Notes: a model not told the origin generated them from the sequence alone. Shown: positions 46,500 through 59,746, counted from the stretch's first letter. The stretch: 64,000 bases of DNA from Blastomyces gilchristii SLH14081 (GCF_000003855.2 NW_003101680.1:6244613-6308612); one strand, 5' to 3'. Numbers and translations: made by a program.

Positions 46500-49400
46500 A
46501 CTAAGCTTCTTACATAGTCTTATTATCTTGATATTCTTTGCTAAAAGTAGTACTTGATTCTCTATCAAGAACTTCATTGAAAGATGTTTTCAATTATAGT
46601 ATTTTATCTATCACTTCTGAATATAATGAATACTTTTTATCATCTTCTTATAAATTTTATTTAAAAGTTTCAATCTTGCTTTTACTTCTGATACTGAGAG
46701 ATACTCTGTTCTCTGTATCTGTTCAACATTCTGACTGTCTATTTCTCTCTTTAAAACATTATTTATAACATCACTGAGTAATGAAGAATTATATTTATAA
46801 TAAGTATAGAAAGAAGATATCTTTAAGATTGTATTCTTTGTATTATTATATATAAATTCAGTGATTAGAAGATGTTTGAGTCAATTATTCTGATAATATA
46901 AATAAAACACTTAAAGATGCTGTTCTAGTATCTGATTCTGATGTTTAGTCTGATCATCTGTCTGCAGATGAAATACAGTACTGAGAAGATATCTTATTAT
47001 AAGATGATAGTAAAAAGCTAATCAGTATTTGCTGATAAAGAGAGATTCTCAATCTGTTATTAATAATTTTAGAGTATTATAATTATGAATAATAATATTT
47101 AAAAACAGGTCAGTCAATTCAGAGGCTTTAATCTTTTTATAAATAGAGATATATCTAACTATCTTCATAAAGCAGTTAACAATGACTAAAATTAAGTTAT
47201 ATTCTTTGACTCTTGTTGACTTCAGCAGATTAACTATGAAATTCATTGATAAATTCTGTTATAAGTTCTTTGAAATAGATAGTAATATTAACTTACTGTA
47301 TTACTTATACTGCAGGATCTTTATTCTTTGATAGATATTATAAGTCTTAATATACTCTTTGACATCTGTCTGAAGCTTGTCTTAAATATATTTATATTTT
47401 AGAAGCTTCTCAGTCTTCTCTAATCTGAAGTGTTCTGTATAAAAATTATTATAATAAATTCTCAATAACTTCTGACACACTGCTCTGCTATAAGAAATGA
47501 AGACTGAATTATTCAGCAGTAGAAGTTCACATTCTTCTAGTTATCAGTGACTTGATTTCTTAGCAGCACTGCCCTGCTCAGAGTCTGTCTCTTTCAAGTT
47601 TAAACTGAATTCTTTCTTCTTCAACTTCTGAATTCAAGCTGTAGTAGAGATATCTCTCTTCTGTAACTTATCAATGAATTTCAAAAGTAGTCAGATTGAA
47701 AGATTGTAGACTGTTTCATTCTTTATCAATTCAATAATTGTAAGATATAATACAAGAAGCTTATAATCTTCAGTGTTAGTTCTCTGTGAGAATTCAGGTT
47801 TTCTTTCACCTTCTATACTGAGTCATGCAGCTGTCTTATCAGTGCTGTTTCTGAGCTTCAGAGAATCTCAATCTTCTGCAGCCAGCTTCTTCTACAGTGA
47901 TAATAGAGATTCTTTTATAGAATTCTTCTTCATATTAATAATATTATAATTAAGCTGTTTAGATAGTATATCAGCAGAGTTAAGCTGATCTGAACAGTAT
48001 CAGATATAGAAATCATACTCTGAAAGCAGCTCTGCTCACCTGGCTTGACATTCTGTCAAGCTCTTTATTATCAAGAAGTAATACAGATTTGTATAATCAG
48101 TGAGAACTTACACTGAGTACTTACTACTCTAAAGATAATGTTGTCAGATCTTAAAGAATTTAACAATTACTAACATCTTCTAATCATAGATATTATATCT
48201 TCTCTATATAAGTAATAACTTCTTAAAGAAGAAGATCACTGATCTTTATTCACAGTATTTTATAGACTCTGTGAAAAAGTCTTCTCTCACAGATAATTCA
48301 TTATCTGTTTTCTCAGAAATAATTATTCTCTGATTCTTTCAACATTGAAAGATTTCTGATATTAACTGTGAAAAGATTTCACAGATCTCATTCTCAGATA
48401 TATCAGTCTCACACTGACTGAGTAAGTTGAGATTAAAGTGATTCAGTATTGTGATATCTGTGAAAGCTTATTTCAATTCTGTAAATATCTGTATGATATC
48501 TTGAGTGAGAATAAACAGTTCTGTTTTTCTGTCTTTCACACTTCTCTTTAACAGATCTGTAAGAGAGATAGTAATCTGTGAATATGTATAAATGAATTAT
48601 CTGTAGAAATTTACAAATTCTAGAAATATCTGCATCTCACAGTATATCTGCAGTGCTGATCAGTTCTCAATGATAAAGACTCAGCTTCTGTTCATTGAAA
48701 TGTCATTTATCTCAATAATATAATCTAAGAAATCAATCTCCTGCATGTAGAATAAGCATTTTTCAGTATTTATATAGAGTTAATACTGTCTCAAGTGACT
48801 CAATACTTCTCAAACATGAGTATTGTGTTCTTTCTCTGTTTTTGAGAAGATTAGAATATCATTCAAGTATACTATACAGAAGATGTTGACAAGGCCCTGC
48901 AGTGTCTCATTTATATAGATCTGAAAGATGACTGAAGTGTTATAAAGATTAAAAGATAAAACAAGATATTCAAAATTGTTATACTTGATATGAAAAGCTG
49001 TTTTTCAAATATCATCTTTGTTAACTCTGATTCTATAATAGATATCTTATATATCAATCTTTGAGAACATCTTTGCTTCAGATAATTAATCAATCATCTT
49101 ATCAATTAATAATAATGAATAGTAATTCTTAATCATCATCTTATTAAGGTCTCTGTAGTCTATGCATAGACATAGTCTATCATTCTTCTTGAATATAAAG
49201 AGTATAGATGCTTTTACTAAACTCTTTGATAAATATATTCAGTTCTTTAATTATACTTCTTCAAGATATTTGCACAGAACATTCAATTTCTTTACAGACA
49301 AGTTATAAAGAGACCTGTACAGTGCTGTTACACTGTCTTCAAGATGAATCTTATATTATATCTTGATATCAGAAAACTTCACTGCTTTTCTTTCTGAAAA

Positions 49401-49680
49401 GAGATTCTTAAAATCTGTAAAGAGATATCATATATATCTGTCTTTAATAATGAATACTGCTGCTAATCTTGTAGTGAGAATGATGACTTCTTCACCTGTT
49501 TTCAAGTCTCAGTCATCTGCTACATAGTATATTAACTTAATCTTTTTCTCAAGATTCTTTCAATGAAACTCTTCAGATTTCTCTATCACTGTCTCTTTAT
49601 TAGTGAGACAGTACTGTCATATCTAAGTGACTCAGTCAATGAGAGAATTGTTTTCTCTTAATTATGAAAGATCTAGAATG
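46500..49680 (-). pseudogene. Gypsy A pol remnant: reverse transcriptase and integrase
   Basis: On the minus strand the RT segment reads FCIVYLNDILIFSKTEKEH near 48829-48890, with YLND where YxDD is the active site, and just before it a segment close to the LP-FGL-TNA RT block. Integrase core similarity lies at 47049-47246 (MNFIVNLLKSTRVKEYNLIL, then VNCFMKIVRYISIYKK and LFLNIII). Many stops intervene. The 5' (gag) side lies beyond the Gypsy B insertion. Confidence 0.75.
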
Positions 49681-49686
49681 ATGTTC

Positions 49687-49943
49687 TGTAAGAAATCCCG
49701 CTCCTCGCGGATCCTTTACCTCTATTCCTATCTCTCGCGTAATCAATAGGGCTAGCGGCCCTTGGCTACACACAACTATATAGACTGAAGTTCATGAATA
49801 CTATTTACAACTCAGCTTGAATACTATTATACACTTGACTTCTACATTTATCTTTCTACTGTGAACACTTCTAGTAGTTAACAGTATATATCATGCCAAG
49901 CTGTAAACACCTGAATAATCACCTATGAGCACTTATTCTTACA
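49687..49943 (+). repeat. 5' LTR of Gypsy B
   Basis: 257 bp. Keeps a group of CpGs near its start (CCCGCTCCTCGCGG, CTCGCGTAA, TAGCGGCC). Confidence 0.95.
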
Positions 49944-49999
49944 TTTCAAGCTCAGTCAGTCAGCAACCACCTGTTATGACTGAAAGAACTAGAAACTCA

Positions 50000-52900
50000 C
50001 ATGCTTCAATCTCTGCAAACCCTACTGCAGGCACTCAGAAGCAGCCACTTGAACTATGAATAACCCTCATGAAAGAAGTTTCAGAGGACTTATCAATCAC
50101 TCATAGAACATCATTCTCTGCATCTGTGACAGAGAAACCCTCTGAATCCATGAATGAACTAATCTCAGTGAAGAACATTCTTGAGCATCTCTCACAGAAT
50201 CAAGCTATTTTTCTACAAGAAATGCTTACTGTCTGCAAACACTCTCAAACTGAGTCTCTAGACATGATCTTCAGAGATACTCACAAACTGAAAAGAAACT
50301 TTCTCAAGTCACAATCACTTAAGATCACCTATTGAATCACAATCTATAAAAGCTTTTATAAGTTTGTATTTGAAATTGACTTACAAGCCCAGCTGTGTGA
50401 TATGAAAGATGAAGAAGCTGTCATCTACATAATGACAGACCTCTATTACACTGAAGTCAAGAACTGGCTGAATCATCTAGAGAATGATTATGAGAGATTT
50501 CAATGATCTGTTCTCAAGACCTATCTAGAGAATAAGTTGAGAGACTCTGTGAGCTGGACAGAGAATACCTGAGCTGTGATTATCAATATTAGAAAAAGAG
50601 ATGAGAAATCTGATGAAGACTACTCACAGCACTTCATAAAATTATGATGTGAATTGAGATCTGTGAAAACAGGGCTCTGAAACAAGATCTGAATGATGAT
50701 ATTCATAAAGAGACTGAATAAAGACATGCAGAACAAGCTCATTGAGTAAGACTCTAAGCTCTTGACTCTGAAGAAACTGATGACTCTTATTCATCACTTA
50801 CAGATCACTGTGAGAGTCACAGACCTGTGAAGAGTGAATCATTGATCAGTCTCATAAGAGTCAGAACAACAGAGGACAGATTTGTTAGGAAAAGATGATA
50901 AGATACAGAGAGATTTATATCTGACTGCTGAGCAGAGAGAGAGAGCTTCACAAGCTTCTGTGAATAGAGTGTATAACAGAGAGATTAAGAAAAAGAGACT
51001 CTGCTTCATCTGTTCTAAATCAGAATATCTCTGTGCAAACTGTTCAGATAAATCAAAATAGAAATTTGAGAAGTCATGAACAGAGTCAGCAACAGCCTTC
51101 TTAAGAGCCTTGAAGCTGACACCTGAATCTGTTGCTCTCTCAATGAAAATGCTTACTCATGAAGAGAGACTGTGCTGCAGTGCTGCTGTCTCATAAGTAT
51201 GAAAAGCATTGATGAACTCAGAATCTCAGATCACTGTGATGTTTCTAAAGCTCATGAAGTGAATGAGTTGAAAGATGAAGACTGAAAACCTGCTCTTATA
51301 ACAAGCAGAGTGTGAGAACTCAGATCTGAGAACTGAGAGACTTGTGAGAGTCATCTTTGAATTGTAAGATCTCTCTGAAATCTGAAGAAGATTTGTAAAA
51401 ACTGTGATTATCACAGATATCACAGATGACATGTATTTGAGACTTACATGACTTTAAAGACACAATCTGCACATAGCTGTTCATGAGTCAGGTTTATACT
51501 TTCAATCAGTATTGACAGACTCACTCACAGAGATAGAAGCAGTTGATGCTGCAGAGTTAATTAGAGGAGACAAGCTTATCTATATAATAACTTTGTGAGT
51601 GTCTGAGAATCTTGTGATCATGAAAACTGAGCTTCAGATATCAGAGAAATACTGAGATCTCACAGAGGTGTTTAGCTCAGCTAAGACAGCTGAGCTTTCT
51701 TCTCATCATAAGAAGAATCTGATAATAGATTTGATAGAAGAGTAGAAACTCTTCTGAGAATTAATCTATAAGCTCTCTCATCACAAGACAGAGATCTTGC
51801 AGATCTATGTGAAGAAGAATCTGAAGAATGATTTCATCTGACCTTCACAGACCTCCGCGGGAGCCTCTGTGATATTTATAAAGAAGAAGAATGAAGATCT
51901 CAGATTGTGTGTAGACTACTGTGACCTGAACTTCAAGATAATAAAGAGCTGCTATTCTCTGTCTCTGATTAAGAATGTGATCAACTGTCTCATGAGAGCT
52001 GTCATATTCATACAACTGAATGTAATCAATGCATATACACAGCTGCAAATACAGTCTGAGAATGAATGAAAGACTGTCTTTAGAACTGCACTGAGATTGT
52101 TTAAATATCTAGTGATGTCTTTTGATCTGACTAATACTTCTGCAGCATTTCAGTCTTTCATCAATAAAATACTTTATACATATCTGAATATCTTTATGAT
52201 AATATATCTGAATGATGTGATGATGTACTTCATAAAGAAGGAAGAACACACTGAGCATGTGCAAAGTGTGTTAAAGGTCTTAGATGAGACAGAACTGTAT
52301 ATTAAGCTTATAAAGTGCAACTTCAGTGCTTACTAGATTAATTTTCTAGAATATGTAATTATCATGAATAATATTCAGATGAAATCTTCATAAGTTGAGA
52401 CTATTCTATCATGACTGAAGTTAACTAGTATTCATGAGATTCAGATCTTTCTGAGCTTTGTGAATTTCTATAGATGATTTATCTTTGTATTCACAAGAAT
52501 CTTCTTAGCTCTTACAGATATGCTGAAGAATAAAAATAAGAAGAAGTCATTCTGTGAACAGAGAATGAAAAGATTGTTAAGAAGAGAGAACTGTGAGAAC
52601 TTTCTTATCTCAGAAGCTTGCAGAGTCTTTACAAGATTAAAACAGGCATTTATGAATATAGTGATACTGTTTCACTTTGATCTCTTACTCTTAACTAGAT
52701 TGAAGACAGATGTCTTCTTCTTTGTGATTTCAGAAATAGTCTTATAACTACAGCTAAATGAGAACTGAGTTTCAGTGATCTTTTTCTTATAGAAGATGCA
52801 ATCTGCAGAGATTAACTATGACATTCATAATCAGAAGCTTCTTACAATAGTGAAATTCTTTCATCACTGATGTTACTACTTTGAGAGCCTCATGATAGTG

Positions 52901-54960
52901 ATTACTGTTAGAACTGATCATGATAGCTTATAACAGTTTGCTTCAATCAAGAAACTCTTACAGTGACAGGTTCACTGAGCTCAGAGACTGAGTGAGTTCT
53001 GATTCAAGATAGAATATATCAAGGGAACTAAGAACTCAGTGAACAGATTCTCTCACAGGTCAGACTATGTTAAGAAGACCAGGGTGACAGACACAGAGAG
53101 ACTAGAGAAGACAGAAAAGCTTCATAAGATACTCAGACTGAGTGTTATGAAGAGATTGACTGAAGAGTCTCTCAATCCTCTATGAGAGAAGAAGAAAAAG
53201 AGAGAGAAGAAGCCTGTATAACTACTCTCTACAACACTGAGAGTCAACACTCTGAGAATCTCTGTGAGAATTCTTGAAGAGAGTATCTATAATCTGAAGA
53301 ATTTGTAGACTTTGAGAAGCACTGTGAAAGACCTGATGTAAGAAGAAATAGAGTATAAGTCTTTGTAAGATCTTCTATTCAGATTGTCTGAACTGCAACT
53401 GAAGAATGAATATGCTCAGTATATTTGAAAACTGCTCATAGCAGGAACTAATCCTGCAGAAACAAAGAGTTGAAGAGACTTAAATAATCTTCTGCAAAGA
53501 GAGGGCTGAATTTATGTGCCTGTGAATAAGTTTCTATATATAGAACTCATTAAAAGGTATCATGACTCTTCTCTAACAGGTCATTTTACAGACACTAGAA
53601 CTCATGAGCTGCTTGTAAGAAAATACTTCTGACTGAAGATGCAAGAACTTATGAAGAAGATAGTGAATTCTTATACTGTTTGTCAGGATTCGCGGGTAGT
53701 ATGATTCAGATTATATGAAGAACTTACTTCTCTACCCATTCTGTAGAAACCTTGAAAACAGCTAGAAATGAATACTCTTATAAGCCTCTCTGAAAGCAAG
53801 AACATATATGATGCCTGCTTTGACAGTGTGCTGATAATAGTGAATCACTTTATCAAGATAACATACTTTATATTCACCTGCAAGAACTTGAAGTCAAAGA
53901 ATTTAACTCATATCTTTATCTGTGATGTGATTCAGTTGCATGAGTTGTCTGTGAATATTATCTCAGACAGAGAATCAATCTTTATAGAAGAGTTCTGATC
54001 TGATCTGATAACTATACTGAAGATCTTGTGAGATCTAAGTATGACTTTTCATCAACAGACAGATGATCAGATAGAATGTCTGATAAGTATATTGAAACAG
54101 TATCTGCAGTGCTTTGTCAATTATAATCAGAATGACTGAGTGCATTGATTATCACTTACAGAGTTTATATACAATAACTCAAAGTATGTCAGCACAGGTA
54201 AAATCCTCTTTAAGATGCTCACTGAGACTCATTCACAGATGATCTTGATGAACCTGTGAGAGTACACTATAGAGTGTGATGATGCCTGTAAATGAGCTGA
54301 GAGAATTCAGAAGATCTGAGAGAAAGCTCATAAATTCTTGAGAAAGATTTAAGAGTATCAGAAGAGATACTATGACTTCAAGTATATTATAAAGAGTTTC
54401 AAGAAAGATGATAGAGTCTGACTGAGTTTAGAAAATATCATTATATGAAGATCTAGTAAGAAGCTGAATCTCTTACAGACAGAGTCTTGTAAGATTGTGA
54501 AGAAAGTTAGCTTGTAATTCTATAGATTGAAACTGTTATCTGAGTTGCAGATATATAATATTTTTCATATCTCTTTACTTCATGAATATAAGGAATTCTT
54601 AGAAGAGAATTCTGTGACTCATCACTCTATTTATAAAGCACTAGAGAGTGAAAGAGAATATCAGGTCAAAGAGATTATTGACTCAGAGAAGTGAGATTAT
54701 AAGCTCTGATTCAAGATTCAGTGACAAGAGTATTCTGATAAGATGAATGAGTTCACTTGAGAATCATTCAGGCAGATAAGACATCTGCAGAAGCTGAGAC
54801 ATGACTTTCATATTACAAATTCTGACAAGCCAGAATGATACAGTCTTCACTAAGAACCTGATTATAATAAAGACATTAACACTGTCATTTATGAATCCTA
54901 GTCTACAAGATGATGAGTTTCTACTGAGATGAACAGTCTGCAGTGTACATAAGAGAAGAA
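50000..54960 (+). pseudogene. Gypsy B gag-pol remnant with chromodomain
   Basis: In order: gag-like region (open piece 50069-50335); zinc knuckle at 51002-51043 reading CFICSKSEYLCANC, its His now Tyr; reverse transcriptase 51810-52350 with FIKKKNEDLRLCVDYCDLN, FRTALRLFKYLVMSFDLTN and YLND at 52205-52216 in the active-site position; RNase H-like region 52.5-53.0 kb; integrase zinc region GHFTDTRTHELLVRKYF at 53.58 kb and core 53768-53998 (DSVLIIVNHFIKITYFI, NIISDRES); chromodomain REYQVKEIIDSEK at about 54650-54785. Stops occur throughout, mostly TGA in place of Arg or Trp codons, matching cytosine transitions. Confidence 0.85.
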
Positions 54961-56674
54961 GAAAACATGTTCTTATTAAAGTTAAAAAACAAGAAAATAA
55001 ACAGAACTGTGAATACAATTTAGAGATTAATAAAGAAAAAATAAAGAAAATTCACACTCACATTATTAACACTTACAACACTTAATTCTCTCATAACTAT
55101 CAATTTCTCTCTTCAAAGAAGCAGAGAGTATCATATTCATAATACAGACAATTATTGCATTTAGCATGAAGACTGTCAGAAATGCACAGACTTCAGAGAA
55201 GCTGAATATCAGAACATACACAGTTGCAGCAGAATCTTGAAGACTGGTCATCTGTGTGTGTAATCAGATATCTCTCATAAAGCTGTGTTCACTCTCTCAG
55301 TTGTGCTGAAGTATTCAGCCTGAAAATAATAAAGATACAGAGAGAGAGCTCATCTGCTCAGATCAACTCTTATTATAAATTCATGACATTTGCATTGCCT
55401 TGACTATCTGGATTTTACAGGTACTCAGAGACTCATCTTTCATTGACAATGAGATTGCAGAAATGCACTGCAGTGTAAGAACCATTGATAGAGAATCTAG
55501 ACATATTCACATATACCTGGTCAGAGATTGTGCAGACAGGAAGAGAGTGGTTGTAGGCCTGTGAGACTGCAGAAGACACTGACAACATCAGAAGCTTTGC
55601 AAGAACTGTCAGCTAGAGTCTGTAAGAAATTACTTATGAGAAGACTTACAGTAAAGAAAAGGACTGCACTGCTTGAAGCCAGAAGCTGATCTGGAAGAGG
55701 GATGAAATGAGCTGCTGGTCTGAAGATTGGGTGCAGTGGCAGGGCTGAGAAGAATGAAGGCACAGTCATGAATAATGATGTCCCTGCTTCACCAGCCAGC
55801 AAAAAGTGACTGAAGAAGTCACAGAGACATCTACAAGAAGCTCAGTGATAGCCAGACATTGTTTGTGAAGATGTTGAAATTGAAAAAATTTTTATTCTTG
55901 AGAAGTTCTTGAATTAATACACAGATATTATCAGAAACACTCTCTCTCTATCATCTGAATGAAAACACTTCATGAATAAATGAGAATACTCACAGTTTAT
56001 GAGAATGAGAGCTGTTACAGAAAAAGAGAAAAGAAGATGAGATTTCACAGACAGATCTGAGATATTTATACTACTCTAGAGAGATTTACTTACACTGTGA
56101 GTGATTCTGTGAAACAGTCAGATCACTCTAGTAAACAAGAGTGATTATGAATCACAGGCCTGAATCTTTCTATATGATTATAAAGAGTGATTGCAGACTG
56201 CAGATATCTTGATTCTACAATTCTATAAAGTTGATGAAAGAATGAAAAATTCCTCACAATTCTACAGTGTCAAAGAACAATGATTTGTAAGAATGAATAA
56301 AAGATCAACTTACAAATGTTTCTCTTTGATGAGAATAATCTTACAGAGAGTGATTCATCTGCAAGATGAATCTGTGTAATAATCATACAAGAATCTTGTG
56401 AAAATGATTGAGAGTCAATCAGAATCCTTCTGTATGAAAGATGTGAGATGAATCTGTATAATAGTCAGAGAAGAATCTGTAGACTATAAAGAATCTCACA
56501 GAATAAGAAACTGAGTGACAGACTCTTTTCTCTTTATAATAACAAGGGATTTTTTCTCACTGAGGTTTTTTACAGATATAAAGGATTTTTAGTGAGTATC
56601 ACTGCAGTGCTGAGCTGACTATGAAGTCACTCAGTGAAAGGCTTCACAGACAAAGCCTTAGAGAGAGAGAGATA
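54960..56674. other. 3' part of Gypsy B, no recognisable domain
   Basis: Follows the chromodomain. A 93-codon minus-strand frame at 55521-55802 is Ser/Leu/Phe-rich without family resemblance. Rich in GAGA/TCTC words and nearly free of CpG. Confidence 0.45.
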
Positions 56675-56931
56675 TGTAAGAAATCCTGCTTCTCATGGAT
56701 TTTTTACCCCTATTTCTATCTCTCATGTAATCAATAGGGCTAGTGGCCCTTGGCTACACACAACTATATAGACTGGAGTTTGTGAATACTATTCACAACT
56801 CAGCTTGAATGCTATTATACACTTGACCTCTACATTTATCTTCCTACTGTAAACACTTCTAGTAGTTAACAGTACATATCACACCAAGCTGCAAACACCT
56901 GAATAATCGCCTGCGAGCACTTATTCTTACA
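56675..56931 (+). repeat. 3' LTR of Gypsy B
   Basis: 257 bp, same length as the 5' copy without indels. Has TG or CA at the CpGs kept by the 5' LTR, but keeps CpGs near its own end (AATCGCCTGCGAGC). Confidence 0.95.
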
Positions 56932-57319
56932 TGTTCTCATCTATAATATTAACTGTGTGAAGAAGCAGACTGCTCTTTTTAAAGATTTCTTCTAAGTCTG
57001 TGATCATACACTGTGCTTGAATTATGCTAAAATAGTGATATTTTATTTCATCAGTAAATTTTGTATAATCTGACAGATCTATCTTCTTTCAATTCTTCAT
57101 CAAAGAAAAGAAATAGAATATGAAGTTAACATTTATTCTGAAGTTGAGTAGATATCTCACTGATATCTCTTCATTCAGAGTATACATTGTGATTATAACA
57201 TGAACTTGAAAATGTAAGAATTATCAATTCTTCAATTCTTTCTCTTCTTTATCTTCTGCAGATATGTTTGTCAGAAGAGAAGTTAACTTTGAGAAGATAT
57301 CTTCTCAGTTTCTTTTCTT

Positions 57320-57400
57320 CTTCAGCTTCTTATAATCACTGATATAGTGATTATCAGCTCTGCAGTTAAAACAGAGATCTTTATTAAATCTTTTTTAATA
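57320..57400 (-). pseudogene. Gypsy A gag zinc-knuckle remnant
   Basis: Minus strand reads DLCFNCRADNHYISDYKK, a CCHC knuckle (CxxC..H....) with the last Cys now Tyr. Upstream and downstream frames are broken. Confidence 0.65.
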
Positions 57401-58308
57401 TTTCTTCATAGTGAGTGAAGAATCAGAATACTTGAAATTCTTCTTTACTTTCTCTACACTGAAGCTGTCACAGTGCTGTTTAGATTCTATCATGAGTTAC
57501 TTAGAAGAGATCTTGTTAATCTTTTTTTCAGAGAATTAATTATTCAAATAGATTCAGAAAGTCAGATTGACAAGCTTAGTATAATTAATTAATAAACTCT
57601 GATACTGTGATATTATTGTTCACATCTTATGAGTCAGCTTTATATGATAAAGCTGTGTTTTTAATTGATTCAAATTATCAGTCAATTTCTCTCAATATTC
57701 TTCAAATCTTGTGTTAAAATTGAAAGAATTCTCATTATCTTATTAATATAATGTATTAAACTACTATGCTGCTGTGAAGCTGCAGTTGCAGTAATCTTTA
57801 ATTTAATTCAGTAGAAAGTTCTTGAATTCTTCTCAAGTCATAATAGTATTGATACACTCAAGCTCTCTCTTCTTAATAGCTCAAGTAGTCACAGAGATGT
57901 CTTCAAGAAGATTGACAGTATAGATTACTTATATCTCATGAGTATTATACTAGCTCAGATTAAGATGGAATTTTCATTCAAGAATATAGATAAAGCTGTG
58001 AAATTCAGATAAGATGTTTCTCTTATATCTTAGAGAATCTCTGATCTTAATCTCTCTATCTCTATAATAGATGTAGGTGTGTAGAGACTGTGATAGTGAC
58101 AGAGCAATTGAAGAGTCTATGTTAAAATATGCAGTGAGTTCAGAAATCTTGAATTTCTGTCAGAGTAGAGATGTACACACTCAGAGAATAATGTAGTGTT
58201 TTTCTCAGAGAGTGAGATCAGATCAGTCTCAGCATAGATGCATAAGATTATATCAGTCTGTTAGAGCTCAACTGATTCAAATATATAATCAGATTAAGTG
58301 ATTTAAAT

Positions 58309-58843
58309 TGTAACATAACAGAACTGAAGTGATAACTAGTTAGCAGTGTTATATAGAAGTAGTTATTTAAGAAGCTATATAAGTAAGCTTGACTATCTTG
58401 CTTAAATAGTGAGCTCATAGACTACAGAGTTATTGTGAGAATATCACAGATATAATACTTAGTATACTAAGAAGATTGTATAAGACACACAGTAACTTCT
58501 GTATATATTTCAGTAGAAGAAAAGAAATAAATCACTGACTTCTTTAATAAGAAATCAGTATCTAGCTATTCTATATAGACAATGAGTGAATACTCTTCTC
58601 TTATTTCATAAGTGAGAATAGCTGAAGTAATATCTCAGCAGTGTCTCATTACTAAGAAAGAGTAATCTGCTGACCTTGTATAGAAGTGAGATTCTCTTAT
58701 TTATCAATCAGATCTTTCTATAATATATCTGAATAATGTTATAGAGTGGTTGAAAACCAGTTCAGACAGGATGAAATTATCCGCATGAAAGTAATGAGCT
58801 GTGTGAAACTGCAGCAGAGCCTTGCCGCTGCTGAAAGCATGAT
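58309..58843 (-). repeat. LTR of Gypsy A (5' copy)
   Basis: Partner of 43823-44352. Keeps a few CpGs (ATCCGCATG, TGCCGCTG) where the other copy has CA or TG equivalents. Confidence 0.85.
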
Positions 58844-59041
58844 AAATATTCTTTTCTGTGACATTAAAGAGATTCTCATTATCAGATTCATTATGACTAT
58901 TTTAGCAAGCAGTTGTTAATAAGAACTGATATACTGTTAAATTATAATTTGTAGAATCTGCTTATTCATCTTATTATCATTCTACTGTTGACTATTTTTC
59001 ATGCTGATAATCTTTGCTGACAATATTCTTCTGTAGAATGA

Positions 59042-59127
59042 AGAAAGAAGAAGCTTATAAAATGCATTCTTTTTAAACAGAGTTCAGAGTCTGTTTAAAA
59101 AGAACATGTTTTTATAAGCTTCTTTCT
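59042..59127. repeat. Long imperfect palindrome inside the Harbinger element
   Basis: Arms of about 38-40 bp (outer AGAAAGAAG, inner TTCTTTTTAAACAGA) separated by an 8-bp loop GTTCAGAG; a few mismatches and a small indel. Could be a terminator-like hairpin, a cruciform, or a small foldback insertion. Confidence 0.85.
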
Positions 59128-59699
59128 AATCAATATTAGTTAACTGTCTTCACTATAAACACTATTCTACACTATATTATCTCGAAAAGTGCTATTCTAC
59201 ATCATCACATGCTGTTGAAGTTAAATATGACTTATTCATAAGATCTTGATAAAAGATATAAGTACAGTCACTTAATTCACTGAACACCTGATCTTTTTCA
59301 TCTGTACTTTGTAAAAAGCAGCTGTACTATTAGTACAGACACTCTGCTCACTGAACAGTCATAATATTAAGACTGTACTTTTTAAAAAAAGTGAAGATCT
59401 GTATAAAAAGAATAAGTACACACAGACACACTGAACAGGCTCTAATTAATTCAGAATCAATTCAGAATCAATTTAAAATCAATTTAAAATCAATTATTAA
59501 CTATTTTTATCTTGATATATTTCAAAATTCTGTAAAACATCTCTTTATATTCTATATGAATTTATCTGTTTATTTAATTGATTATAAATCAGCTATACAT
59601 GCTTTGATTGATTGATGAGCTGAATGAATGAGTGAATTGAAAGATTGAAAGTCAATTATCAACTGATTATTACTGTATTATGTGAGGTCAGAGTCATGA

Positions 59700-59746
59700 T
59701 TATGTAATGAGGTCAAGTGGCGCACTTAGCGAGGTCAAGTTTTCTG
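59700..59746 (-). repeat. Right terminal inverted repeat of the outer element
   Basis: Reverse complement of 40448-40494 with three transition differences near its inner side. Confidence 0.9.

Larger units (their letters stand above)
49687..56931 (+). mobile_element. Gypsy retrotransposon B (plus strand, chromovirus type), youngest insertion
   Basis: LTRs of exactly 257 bp, 49687-49943 and 56675-56931, start TGTAAGAAATCC and end CTTATTCTTACA. TGTTC stands immediately outside both (49682-49686, 56932-56936), a 5-bp target duplication. Internal order is gag, RT, RNase H region, integrase, chromodomain. Total 7245 bp. Inserted between the pol and gag sides of Gypsy A. All ORFs are interrupted. 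Confidence 0.93.
43823..58843 (-). mobile_element. Gypsy retrotransposon A (minus strand), split by Gypsy B
   Basis: Two direct LTR copies of about 530 bp bound it (43823-44352 and 58309-58843, edges approximate). Order on the minus strand is gag zinc knuckle (57.34-57.38 kb), reverse transcriptase (about 48.8-49.2 kb) and integrase (about 47.0-47.3 kb), typical Ty3/Gypsy order. Removing Gypsy B (49687-56931 plus one TGTTC) leaves about 7.8 kb, normal for the class. A target duplication at its ends is not clear by eye. All reading frames are broken. Confidence 0.82.
40931..59442 (-). mobile_element. PIF/Harbinger-type DNA transposon, split by later insertions
   Basis: Terminal inverted repeats start GAGCCTGTTCAGTG at 40931 and at 59442 on the other strand, with similarity continuing about 20-25 bp. 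TAA flanks both ends (40928-40930 and 59443-59445). The interrupted host repeat reads correctly across the site when the element and one TAA are removed (compare the intact copy at 40766-40775). A 3-bp TWA duplication and a DDE_4-type transposase remnant both indicate PIF/Harbinger. CACTGAACA recurs near 59275, 59350 and 59428 as a subterminal repeat. Without its Gypsy insertions the element is about 3.5 kb. Dead: its transposase has many stops. Confidence 0.82.

Noticed and set aside
40448..59746. A single giant (19-kb) TIR transposon or Starship-like cargo element
   Set aside because: Inner LTR pairs, separate duplications (TAA, TGTTC) and opposite gene orientations show independent insertions; the outer element is only about 0.8 kb of its own.
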